From Harmothoe impar (lineage: Eukaryota > Annelida > Polychaeta > Phyllodocida > Polynoidae): 64,000 nucleotides of DNA. Positions 1-11,017 of this stretch are shown one piece after another. The notes under the pieces were generated by a model. It saw only the letters and a program-made list of their open reading frames with translations. It was not told the DNA's origin and did no database searches. The translations under genes were made by a program, and so were the position numbers. Where the stretch lies: positions 40,330,976 to 40,394,975 of the forward strand of contig OX381718.1 in NCBI GenBank assembly GCA_947462335.1, written 5' to 3'. Numbering within the stretch: the first letter of the stretch is position 1; each line of letters opens with the position of its first letter.

Positions 1-281
1 AAAATTGCATTGATGCCTAGCACATTATCTACTTGTTGAATTACATCATATTCAACTGGAGATTTGCCATCCAACTTTGCATCAATTTGTTGTAATATGT
101 TGGTTGTGCTTTAGGTCCCTAATTACATTATCTGATGCTATGATGTTATGTCAATTCCATTCTTGGATGTTGTTTAGGCAAAGCGTTCCAATGTTAAGAC
201 ATTACTGTAATATGATAACAAAGAATAATAATCAGAATATTTAATTACCAACACTGTTATTGATAAATAAATATAATCATT

Positions 282-2295
282 TCAGTTCTTATTTCCAAAC
301 CAACTCCATGTTGTTTTACCGGCCGTCGGTGCTAACCCTTTCATGCTAACAACTTGTAAGAACCTTTCTTGTTTTTGAGTTTCGAATCTTCTTTCTGACC
401 TTTCTCTTAGCCATTGAAGAGGCAGTCGCCGTTCCAACATCAACATGATGGCAAGCCTCTGGCGCACCACCAGGTCTGTGCGCGTGGCACGAACCGTGTC
501 ATATGTCTTGTTCATTGCTGCAATAAGCATGTTTATCAGGAGGACAACACTGATGATGCCATACACACTTAGCACAGCTTTAGCAAACTCCTTTTCCCTA
601 GAGGATGAGTAATCCTGAGCATCATCCAGGGCTGAGTAATACTTGAGCATATTGAATAAAGTGATCTTGAACTTGACACTGTCAGGCCTTGAATCCTCTG
701 AACGCAGCAGAGTAGCATGAATCGCTGTTGAGAATGCAATAACAATAAAGAAAGAAACAATAATAAATGGAAACAGGTCATGAAACAGCATTCTTTGTAC
801 CATAATGGAGAATGCACCAATCTGGCTGGACCGGTCAGGAAAATTGATTGTCCTTGTGAATAATATGCCCAATAACCATCCAAAGAGGAGTGCGAGACTT
901 AGAATTATATCCTGGTTAACATTCCGAGACATGTGCAATATGACCCAAACCAGAGTGAAGAGGGAAAATATCAAACTAATAATGCGATAAACTGCATTTC
1001 CAGTTAAGGAATATTTGTATGTCACCTTGCCTATTCCACCACTACAATGGTCTATGATTTCAAATATGATGTATAGAAATGGCATGGAGGCAAACAGCAT
1101 GAACCATGGATTTCCTTCCTCAACTCGACCATAGTCGTTTGAATCTAGTGTCCCTGAGCTGGTTAAGCTTGCATTGCTTGAATTCTTTGCATGCATCTTA
1201 TCCACATCCGTTTCGACAGGTACAACATACTTTGGTCCAAAACTGAACACAATACCAGTGAATATGCACATGAAAATTAGATGGAGGGCTCCCCAGAAGT
1301 AGAATATTGATTGGTAGAGCTGCCATTTCTGACTTATGATTGACTTGAGTGGTTCAATTGTGGAGATATCTTCATCCCATACTGTGATGTCAACATTGTT
1401 GTGTGCTAGCACATGCATTACAGAATTTCGGTTATAAATCAATCCTTTTCCTGGAACATATTTTAAGCTTGTGACGTTGGTCACATCATAAACATCCAGG
1501 TTAGATAATTGCTGTCCAAGCTTTGGATCTGGAAACCTCATGACATCTTTCCAGTCAACCAAATCTGCATACAAAGGGGATTCAAGGTATGCTGCTAGAG
1601 TTAGTGGGGTCATCTCATCCTCGTTTCTGATATCGAACAAGATCTTCATCCCACGAACTTGGGAAACCTTTACCGGTAGTTTCTTCTCCCCGTGTGACTC
1701 GCTGTACCAAACCCCAGCTGCCCTAGTGAAGGGCTGCTTGAGGAATGTTCTGAAATAATCCATGTGTTCTACTGACTGACATGACTGTGCCACTAGCAGG
1801 TGTAAAATTGTGTTTCCACCATCGTCCGTTTTCATGTCCAGCTGTGCTCCATTGTGAACCAGACAATCCAGCATTGCGCTTATTTCTGTCAGATCAGCAC
1901 TGCCAGCTGCGGACCACAGTCCTGCAGCTAGGGGCAGCTCGTTGTAATATGTCCTTTCATAGGCTTTATTGTGTACCTTTGTATTTACATAGGCATGGCG
2001 CTCTTCAGGTGTGAGCACATCGAGAAGAAGCTGCACGTTTTTTGCTTTACCATGCTGCACAGCAATATAAAAAGGGGTCAACTTATCACACTCCTCTGTC
2101 GCTATAGTATTCATTGCCATATCCTTCCCACTGTGCTTCAAGAGGAATTCAACAATATTCTGTTGGTCTCTCACCAGAGCCATGTGGATCAGGGAATACT
2201 TGCTTTTACTATCAATTAAGTTGGTTATTTGAACACCTTCCATCTCCAATGCTGCAGTCATCACAGCTAGGTCATCAAGCCTTCCATACCGTATA
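282..2295 (-). CDS. Last exon of the TRPV-like gene: ankyrin repeats, six membrane segments and pore
   Basis: This exon carries the whole channel. Its acceptor is at 2296-2297 and its stop TGA is at 282-284. Protein residues about 403-660 are ankyrin repeats, including the TRPV-typical finger motif TYYNELPLAAG. A linker with YDVTNVTSL and EPLKSIISQKW, typical of TRPV pre-S1 regions, follows. Hydrophobic segments lie near residues 731-755, 798-816, 836-856, 865-883, 906-932 and 972-997. The loop between the first and second has sequons (NSS, NAS) and so may be glycosylated. The last segment, LLINMLIAAMN, matches the TRPV S6 signature, and TDLVVRQRLAIMLMLERRLP matches the following TRP helix. 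The filter reads YYSALDDAQD where TRPV1-4 have a glycine-containing GMGD. The family call is secure; the subfamily (vertebrate-like, Nanchung-like or Inactive-like) is not resolved. Confidence 0.93.
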
Positions 2296-5200
2296 CTGCA
2301 AGTGTAAAAGAATGGGATGATTAAACTTATTATAAATTCCTATATAATTGCAGGGATTTACTGTAGCCTCAGTTATGTTATATAATTTCATTATTTCAGC
2401 CAAAAGTGGGCACTCTAAGTAGGTCCTTTAAAAAGTCATTGTCCGTTTATGGTCAGAATCCCACAAAATAGTGCCATAAAGGTGGAATATACTCCCTTAC
2501 CCTGACCCTATCTTGTCCCGTGAGGCTGAAATTTAACACACATAGGTCGACTTCAAAATTGTGTCTGTAACTATTCCCTTCAGACAAGAACCAAGACTAC
2601 TGTCCTGTGCCCACAGCATGGACGGATCTTGGGTGTATACAAGTATTTCAAAATGTCCACCCCCCTCCAAAGAATTCGTTCCTTGCTATATTCTCCAGTG
2701 ATGCAAGGGTCATCACAAAGGTTTTGGTCAAATCTAGCCTACAGGTAAATCTAAAAACTGGTCCTCCGTGAGCTATACTAGCCCCCCCCCCCCAACTCTC
2801 TCTCATTTCCAGAGTTATAATGTCAACTAAAGGACACTCACCCTTTTGAGTGTACTCTACAAAAAATAACACTAAAACACTGCGAGCTTCAGTGTCATAG
2901 TATAGCACTCTCACACTATTATGTACTAAGCAATATGTGTAGTATTGTGACCCTGAAATACCATGTTATTTTTGCTAGCAGAGAGGTACCTTACCTTTGG
3001 AAAATACTGTTTGTAAAATTTTCCTTGTCCTTGTTGTAGTTTTTCCTGGCTCTTTTCACTTTAGCATCATTTTCGATCTGTTAAGCATAGACACAATGTA
3101 CATATAAATATCAACTATTCAACAGAATAATTTTAATAGTACTGTTGCTTTAAGGTTAATGCCCAAGCATCAGACTGGTGAGCCTTGTACTACATCTTTC
3201 TGTCAGGTCTGTTAGAAGATATTGCTTGCTGCATTGACACCTATGATGAGGCCTATAAGAATTATAAGATGTGATGGTACTATATTATATTAAATACATA
3301 CCTCCATAATATCATCATCCTAGGTATATCATCTCACCTAATTACAGTTAGCTTACACTTTAGCACCATAAAATGTTACTTACCAGTAGCTTAAGTTTTG
3401 GTAGGTCTACCTCCATAGCTTCGATCTCAGCCTTTAGCTTCTCACATTTTTGTCTGAGCTTTGACTGAAACTTCCTAAGCCCTTTTATATTGCTAGATGT
3501 GGCCTTGGGGATACCACTTCCATTCATGGTCTTAGGGTCTTCTGAATGTAGGATCTGAAAGAGAAGCTTTGAGTATACAGTGGGCCCTCAGTTCCCAGAA
3601 TTTGGAAAATGCTAGGTATGTCTGAAGAAGCAGAACATCCGAGGAATTAAGCCCCAACATAATGGCACATATATGAAAGAAGTTGCCAGGCAACTGACGG
3701 AGGAAGTGAGTTTCTTTTTTTTTCTTTTTTTCATCAGTAACACCATTGTTATTCCCCAGCTGTTTCTTTTCTTAGCCCATTTCTTTAGATAAAGAAGCAT
3801 AACATGAGACCCAGATAGAAACTTCTTCAATGCTCTACTCTGATAGTTTGCAAGATTTGGTCAAACTTCTAAGTGTCCCCATTCTTCTCCATGTATGTCC
3901 ATACCTGTGTGGGCTGGACAGTATCTGGTGATGGTGTAGTCATGGTAGCGGCCCTATCATATCCATTGATTGTATCAGTCAGAGCCTGTAATTCCCTTTC
4001 TTTTGCTCGTAGATCGTCCTTTTTTTCCGGCAACTGTCGTTTGCCAGCTCCAAGCTGCTCAACCACATATGCAGTTACCTTTACCTGACAGTAAAAAGTG
4101 CAAGTTATCCTATCGTGCATCATCGGTGCTTGGACAAAGGATAATTTTTGACTACACGTTAAACTTAATAATGGTACTTTTTAAATTCCGATATTATCTG
4201 TAAATATAACAATAGCAGTAAGAACTAGAGGCGTCCAATTTACATAGTCCCCCCCCTCCCCATAAATATATATCTATACAGCCGCTATATATAGTACCTA
4301 TAGCTACCTATGTTTCCCCAATCCCCTGCCTGGTCTTACCACTCCCCCCACCCCTCACCATCTCCTCTTAACTTTCTCCTCTCCTTATGCACCCCTCCAA
4401 ATTATCATCAACAACAACACAAATATTACCATTTTCGGTTCAGGATCCGGCTTGGCCTGACCCTTGTCCACGGGTTCTGGACGTGGTATGAAACCTCTTC
4501 TACATGTCCGCAAGTCTTCAGGGCCTGCATCCCTTGCAGGCTTGGGTTTAAGGGGTTTGGGTGCGTCTGGGGGCTTTTTCTTCTTAGCCTCCTCCTGGGC
4601 CTTAAGCTCCTTTCTTGCATTAGCCATTAAGTCATCAAGGCGTGTTGCTTCAGCTAAGATCTGCTCATTCACTTGTTTGAGTTGTTCCTCTAAAGATGAC
4701 TTGTTCAATAAGGCTTCTTCATTTTTGTCGCTCTCTTGGCTGGCAGTTCTTAGTTGGCTTTCTAGCGTGCTCTGCTTAGTTCGGAGTTTAGAAATGATGT
4801 TTTCTATTTCACGAATGTCAGCATAGAGCTTCTGCATATCGAAGGGGGCTTTCACGGGTTCCTCAGGCTAAGGAGGGAATTATTGAAAACAATATTGTAG
4901 ATAAATATGTCGGTTAGTATTTGCAATAACTAGTGAGACAGCACTGTTGGTAGCATGTTGATCCCTATTACTAGATTTATGGTTGATAGCATTATGTTAT
5001 TACTCACATCATTGGTATTTGGAATTTTAAAAAAAAGAAGATATTAATAGCACAATTGTGAGTAATACATTTGCCACTAAATTAGGCAACCTACCTCCGC
5101 AGGGGATTGGTCGGGTGTTTTCTACAATAGAAAAAGGAAAACATGAATAGTACAAGCAACAGTACTACCACTTCCCATTACAAATGCTTGCTGAATGGGT

Positions 5201-6517
5201 AAAGTGGGAAAACAAATTGATTATAACATATTTTACATTCTAGTTCAAGAAAATGAACTCCTCACAGGCCTTGAATTGATATAATTATGAACAATTCAAG
5301 TATTATAAGTACATGCATTCCATGTTTTCATTAAAATGCCAAGTACAGGTACAAGGGAGCTGGCACATAAACTAACATATCAGTGTTAGCCTCTGACATC
5401 CTTCAACTGATCTATTGATCCAGAACAAGCCAAAGCTGACCCCCTATACATGTTATTGTTCTCACCCCCTCGACAGAGTTCTGCTTCTTCCCATCCTCAT
5501 TCTCCTTGGTCTCATGGCTATCAGCAAACGGGACGTCATCCTCCTCCTCGTCTTGATCTTCTTCCAATGGGTCCCAACCGTCGTCAACTGTGGATTGATC
5601 ATGTCAGTGTTTGGTGATAATGTACATTCTAACAATCAAGAGACAGCCATTTAAAAGTAAGCCTTGTTCCTATTAAATTATTGGATGTTTCATGAAACCC
5701 TATCGTTGGATTGATCATTTATGATTCATTGCATTCATGATTCATGGAATCAATGGGGCAGACATTAGATAATAAACCGTATACCAAATTATTGGATGTT
5801 TTATGAATCCCTATCCGTTCACGGTAATGATGTGTAGTGTCTTGATGAATACATGCAGTTCTAATGAGTAACTCCCCAGCGCTGCCTTCATGCATCATAC
5901 TGACAATGTGTTTCTAGACTCCCAAAGGGTTGCATGATGCATGAATGAAACCCTAGTCGACTAGTTATTTGCCAGGGTTACATTCATGCATTATGACGAT
6001 AAAGGAACACTATTAGTCCTTACAGGCCTGCACTGATAGTCTAAATGTTCCAAGCCTTAGTCTGTAGTGGCTAACACAGGTTATTGCTCAGAATGTGAAC
6101 TGGTTTTCGAAAATGAATAAGGCAAAACAAAAGGCCTTACTCAAAAGGACTTAGCCTTACTCATAGGGATGGAATGCCTAAGGTGGGTTGGTTACTACTG
6201 ACTCTACCTGATAGTATTAAATACCCATGGTTGGTCGTATAGGGAGCCAAACAATAACTAAATAATAAAAGGTTCATCGCTATTGACTAAGTACTAGAAC
6301 CTAAAGATTATCTATGTGAAACATAGCACTTACCTGAAGCATACTCTCCTCCAGAGCCAAAGAACAGGGCCTCCATGACGCCAGACATTGGTTTTTCTTT
6401 CTTTTCATTTGCATCGCCCTGGTTTTGAGGAAGAGATGTCTCCACATCCTCCAATGGGACCTCCTCCTGCCTTTTATCCTCATTGCCTTGGCTATCCTTA
6501 TTCCACCACCGTTTCAT
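282..6517 (-). CDS. TRPV-like cation channel with long coiled-coil N-terminus, eight exons
   Basis: Spliced gene on the minus strand. Coding exons in order are 6334-6517, 5466-5587, 5095-5121, 4430-4867, 3905-4084, 3384-3554, 2995-3077 and 282-2295. Each has AG before it and GT after it, and all phases join in frame (lengths 184, 122, 27, 438, 180, 171, 83 and 2014), giving about 1072 aa. Residues 1 to about 400 are charged. There is an acidic stretch in exon 2 (EEDQDEEEDD), long heptad-like coiled coils in exons 4 to 7, and a Lys/Pro-rich linker (KKKKPPDAPKPLKPKP). Ankyrin repeats and the channel follow in the last exon. The proposed start is the ATG at 6517 in exon 1 (MKRWWNKD), just inside a splice acceptor at 6521-6522, so a 5' UTR exon or further coding exons may lie upstream. 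A variant poly(A) signal (ATTAAA) sits about 40 nt past the stop. TRPV channels are tetrameric cation channels of the plasma membrane used in sensory transduction. That role is inferred from the family. Confidence 0.85.
5840..6015. mobile_element. Degenerate copy of the CCCTTTAAGGG palindromic MITE in a channel intron
   Basis: Carries the family's internal hairpin motifs (GTAACTCCCCAGCGCTGCC, CATTCATGCATTATGACGA) but has lost both CCCTTTAAGGG ends. It lies in the intron between channel exons 6334-6517 and 5466-5587. Confidence 0.6.
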
Positions 6518-6600
6518 GTTCTGTAAACGTTTATTATAACTATGAGCATTTTTTTTAAACAATTGATTTCTCATTACCAACCCCTGAAAGTTATTATACA
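6514..6600 (-). other. Possible 5' UTR intron end upstream of the channel start
   Basis: An acceptor-like stretch (TTTACAG) directly precedes AACATG at the proposed start. The frame stays open to about 6600 on the minus strand, so the exon could instead continue an upstream coding exon in phase 0. No upstream exon with a matching phase was found. Confidence 0.35.
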
Positions 6601-6681
6601 ACCATCAAACACGCATCAAGGTGACTTACATGTAAGATCAGTGTAATATTTTATGGACAATCTACTGCCAGTGAGTGTGCA

Positions 6682-7316
6682 TAATTGTGGCCAGGTGAGG
6701 GAAAACGTGCCTCCAGGGGGGATTTTTAGTACTGGTTTTGGCCACCAGGGGGCAGTATATGGGTAAAACACTGAAAAATATACTAAAAAATGCTTGAGAC
6801 CAATTTTTCATGGGGAATCCAGTGATATGCTTAGAATTATTCCATCTCCACTGAAAACGTTCCATTTTTGGGATGCAAAAGGAACATTTGTTGCCATGGA
6901 AACATGGAAAATTGGCATATATGGCAATTTCTGGTTGCCATGGAAACACTCCATTATTCCAAATGGGAATTTTTTGCCACAAATGTTTTTGAAAATTTCA
7001 CGAGGAACTCAGAATCGAAAACAGACCTCAGAAATTCCCTCTAGAACCAATTTTATGATAAAAACATCTGATGTCTTTGGTTATTTTTCAACAAAACTGC
7101 ATTTTTTACATTATTAGTATTTATAATAGGATATAGTGGATTTAGAGCTTATTTGCCATTTTCAGTTGTACACACCAACCCCGGTTTGACAAGCAGTTAC
7201 AGCAAAGCTACTTGGGATTTTTTAGCTCAAGATATCTCATTTTAAAGCCTGTAACATAAACTTTGAAAAGCCATTTCCCCCCTGGAGGCACGTTTTCCCT
7301 CACCTGGCCACAATTC
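6682..7316. mobile_element. 635-bp inverted-repeat element upstream of the channel gene
   Basis: Both ends carry about 40 bp of near-perfect inverted repeat beginning AATTGTGGCCAGGTGAGGGA; the right copy ends at CCACAATT. CAT flanks both ends and may be the target duplication. No transposase frame is visible inside, so it looks non-autonomous. It sits about 160 bp upstream of the first known channel exon and could overlap the promoter or a 5' intron. Confidence 0.75.
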
Positions 7317-7784
7317 ATAACTATTCATAAATGTTAGATAAGCACATTGTAACCTAAAGCAACAAAATATTATATCAATAATAGATGTATTATCCATTTT
7401 CTATTTCTCGTAGCTTTTTTTTCACATTGAGGAAATTAATATTTTTATGGGGGAAGGCTATAGAGTTCTCAAAATTAGACTATTTCAATTTTGCTGAATA
7501 CTACATTAGTAGGGACGGATGGCTCTTTATCACTACTGTAAAACTCAGGGATTACTGGCTCTGGTAGATTCAGGTTTGGTGGATTCAAACAGACATTTAT
7601 ATCTGTGTCTACTGGTAGGTAGATAACACAATAACCACTTACCTCAGTCAATACCTGTGTATTGACCCTCTACTGGCTTTAGGGGTTACCCTCTATCCCG
7701 CCTTCAGTCACTGTGAGATCTGATAATACATGGAAACTGTTGGCTATCAATTATAGATGTATATATGTAGTACCCATGATGCCA

Positions 7785-7887
<103 letters not shown>

Positions 7888-7915
7888 ATATAATCATAAT
7901 GAGTCTAGACCACTA

Positions 7916-8074
7916 AATTGGACAATGGCGACATGGCCTTTTCTTGAAAGGTTGACATAGACCCAAGTGACATAGGCAGTTTTTAAAAATCGACATGTGA
8001 CATAGCCCTTGGTAATGCTGATTTTTAAGAGACATGGGACATGGTGGTTTCTTAAAATCGACAGGGGACGTGGG
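7916..8074. repeat. Copy of an AATCGACA-rich dispersed repeat
   Basis: Repeated short phrases such as AAAAATCGACATGTGACAT recur here and at 33737-34040. No gene is visible between 7.3 and 9.5 kb. Confidence 0.4.
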
Positions 8075-8479
8075 ACCCCTCATCCAGAGCTCCATATAAT
8101 GTTGCTGCAGTACACGGTAAATAGTGAAACCCAAAAACACGACATTTTGTAGGCTACTGTAAACCAACAGTATATTCTAATGCCCATGTGCACTAGTAAG
8201 GACATGATTATGTCCTGTAAAATTACAGTAGATTCTACTGCTCAGCTACATTACTTCTCGCAGTGTATGGTATCGACATACTCTATACAGGCCACCTGGA
8301 GACCTTATTCATATAGCCAATCTCCCACTATTCTCATTCCTAATTCCATTTTTATTATCCCTGCTTCAAGATTATCTTTGTATTGACCCTTTCTGACATC
8401 TTGCCTCGGTGGGATGACTTCTGGAACCCAGCCATATTAGCTCCAGCTTGGTATGCAAGTAACGTGATTCCCACCCAGT

Positions 8480-8764
8480 GGACATTGCATATCTCCCATA
8501 ATCTTAAATTAGCCACATTCCCAATGCCACGTTCCCATAATCTTAAGATAGTGATTTCCTCTACTGTATTAGAGGTATCGTAAGAAGAAAATGTAAGAAA
8601 AATAAGGCAGGGGCAGCTCCCGATACATGTATTATGATATACCAACTGAACAGCATTCTAGTATTAGAGAGTTAGGAATATACTAGTATTAATATGTGGC
8701 ATCTATTCAACAGTGTCCTTGTTCTGTCAATATGCCTGATTAATATGGGAGATATGCAATGTCC
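8480..8764. repeat. Inverted 20-mers framing a short interval
   Basis: GGACATTGCATATCTCCCAT at the left recurs inverted at 8745-8764. The interval may be a decayed fold-back or MITE. It contains no gene. Confidence 0.4.
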
Positions 8765-9584
8765 AGGCACCTTGTAGGAGCGAGCAAACAAGTGCCAGAC
8801 GCCGGTGTACAGCACTGGTGTCCAGCCCTAGATTCGGGGACGTAAGAAGGCTCCAGAATCTAACATTATGGATGCTCTAGACTGGGTGACAAGCCAGGCA
8901 AGAGTCAGACAATGGTAAGCAGTAATTGCTACCAGGCCGGTGGGAAGAGATAAACAGGAGAAATCGGCGATTACAGTTTGTGTCCGATTCTCATTAACAA
9001 TATAACAGCTGCTAATAATTAATATTCCTGGTAGTTTTGGGAGAGTCTTGAACATGACTTGATTAGTATATCTGATTGATGAAGATGCTATAAACTACAA
9101 CAGTGATGATTTGATAATAACTTAACAAAAGGTGACTTGTGGGTGAGAATTTAGAATTTCCAATGCTGATTCTTCAGTTATGAGATGATGATGGAATTCC
9201 AAACAGACTCCCTAATATCTCACATTAGGAATATTTGAATGGTTTCCATGGCAAATAGAAAGTCTCAAATACCAAGATGTTTTTTTACATGACTTACCCC
9301 AATACATGAGATTGTACGCTACACACTGATCAGCACCCATACTACATCATATAATACAGAGAGGTGCATTAACCACTGTCAACCACGGAACTGACACATG
9401 TGTCCTGACCGGGTCTGCTGGAAACCCATTAGCCCAAATACTCTATCCCCGATACTCCCTGATACATGATATTATCTGTATGTACACCCCAGTATAGCAC
9501 AACACCCCCACAACTACTAACACCCACTGTTATGTGGTATATGTGTATATTAAATAATAAGTAAGCAATAGTAGGTACACCTAC

Positions 9585-9750
9585 CCTAATGCATACAGCA
9601 GACACCCTTTCTCTCCAGAGGGTGGCCTAGAAGTGCTGGCACCAGGCTGCTGTGGATCAATACAGTGGCTGACTGGTGCCTCTGGTGCTGCCTTGGTGAT
9701 CTGTGTCAAGGTTTGGAGTGATGCCCATCCTTCTTTGTACAGTCTGTGTG
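9585..9750 (-). CDS. Weak candidate exon, gene unknown
   Basis: A minus-strand open stretch of 54 codons lies between an AG acceptor at 9751-9752 and a GTAGGT donor, reading HRLYKEGWASLQTLTQITK and onward. Its donor leaves two bases, which does not fit the phase of the first known channel exon (stop created), so it cannot join that exon directly. It may belong to an alternative 5' exon chain or be chance. Confidence 0.2.
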
Positions 9751-9989
9751 CTGCCAAATGGGTTAGTGACTCACACTAACTGTATTTTTGCATCTCAGGC
9801 AATTGCATACATATAATTGCATACATGCAATTTGTCTGCATGACTATATTATCTGGATGTTTCCGTCTACTACTTACTGTGGTATACTGATTGTCTAATG
9901 TATGTCAGAGGAAATATACAATTATCATTGTGAAAGCAGTGGGGACATTCAGCATGTGGGTGGTTATCATACACATAGAAAGGATAATA

Positions 9990-10218
9990 CCGTATTCGAC
10001 CTAATAAGCGCACATCCCCTAATAAGCGCACAGACCCCTTTTTGGCCCAATTTTATACTATGAAGCCTCAAAATTCTGAGGCCAAATAAACTCGTAACTA
10101 CTGAAAAACGTGGAGAAAATGGGTGGCGGGTGTGCGCTTATTAGAATTCAATTTTGTTTTTGTTTTTTAACTTAAAATATTTTTAAGAGCACTGTGCGCT
10201 TATTACATCGAATAGGGT
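9990..10218. mobile_element. MITE with CCGTATTCGA termini, copy 1
   Basis: Left end CCGTATTCGACCTAATAAGC and right end GCTTATTACATCGAATAGGG are inverted repeats with TA on both sides, fitting a TA target-site duplication as in Tc1/mariner-like elements. Internal AATAAGCGCAC is repeated. Non-autonomous; related to 19368-19548. Confidence 0.75.
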
Positions 10219-10541
10219 ATATGTGGCATTGGTCGATGGAGTTGGCTATCCTGGTAACGTAGTCCTTTATGACTTCTCCTGGTTTTAATGAGTAGTGAAA
10301 ACCAATTTGAGGTTGTATACAATAAATAGTGACAACCTTATACATATTGTAAATAATACAAATACATTGTAATAGGAAAAATGACCAATGCACGGATGCA
10401 CCATGCTGATAGTGCTTAGTGAATTCCCAAAAATGTAATTTATCTAGGAGATATTTGCTGCACATTAAAGTAACAAACTCTTGTGAATGTGGTTGTGGAC
10501 GTGGTTATTGTGATTACACAAAGTGTGCAGGAGGTTCAGAA

Positions 10542-10750
10542 AATCCGGGTAGGTCACAATGACAAGAAAGGCACGGGAATTGAACATTTGCAACTGGGTA
10601 GAATTCTACCCAGCTGTGAACGTTCAATTCCCAAGTTCTGATTGTAATAAGGACTTGTTCACAATTCTTGGGAATATCTCGTGCCTTTCTTGTGTCATTG
10701 TGACCTACCCGGATTCTACCCAGTTGTGCACATTCAATTCCCAAGTTCTG
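10542..10750. repeat. Complex inverted repeat (fold-back)
   Basis: Arm 10542-10576 (AATCCGGGTAGGTCACAATG) pairs with 10679-10716. A perfect 20-bp palindrome, CTGGGTAGAATTCTACCCAG, lies at 10593-10612. The phrase around TTCAATTCCCAAGTTCTG is repeated directly at 10622 and 10734. No coding capacity. Confidence 0.75.
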
Positions 10751-11017
10751 TTTGATATAAATAACGTGGAATTCCACAGAATATGACACAGTCAAAAGCT
10801 ATTCACATATTCTCGTGCCAGATACGTGCACAGTTCTCGCAGGGATCCCGAGTTGTGACTCAAGAACTGCACGAGTTCTGCCTGAGATCTTGTTTGCAGG
10901 GACATTACGAGAAAAAGGGCATACCACATTAATATAGCACAGGGGGCCGTGATAATGTAATCAGTGGTCTATGTTATACACAACATAAGCTGGCTAAAGC
11001 TATTTTCTTCAATCTAG

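Noticed and set aside
569..2320. Other frames opposite or overlapping the channel exon
   Set aside because: Shadows of the TRPV-like coding exon.
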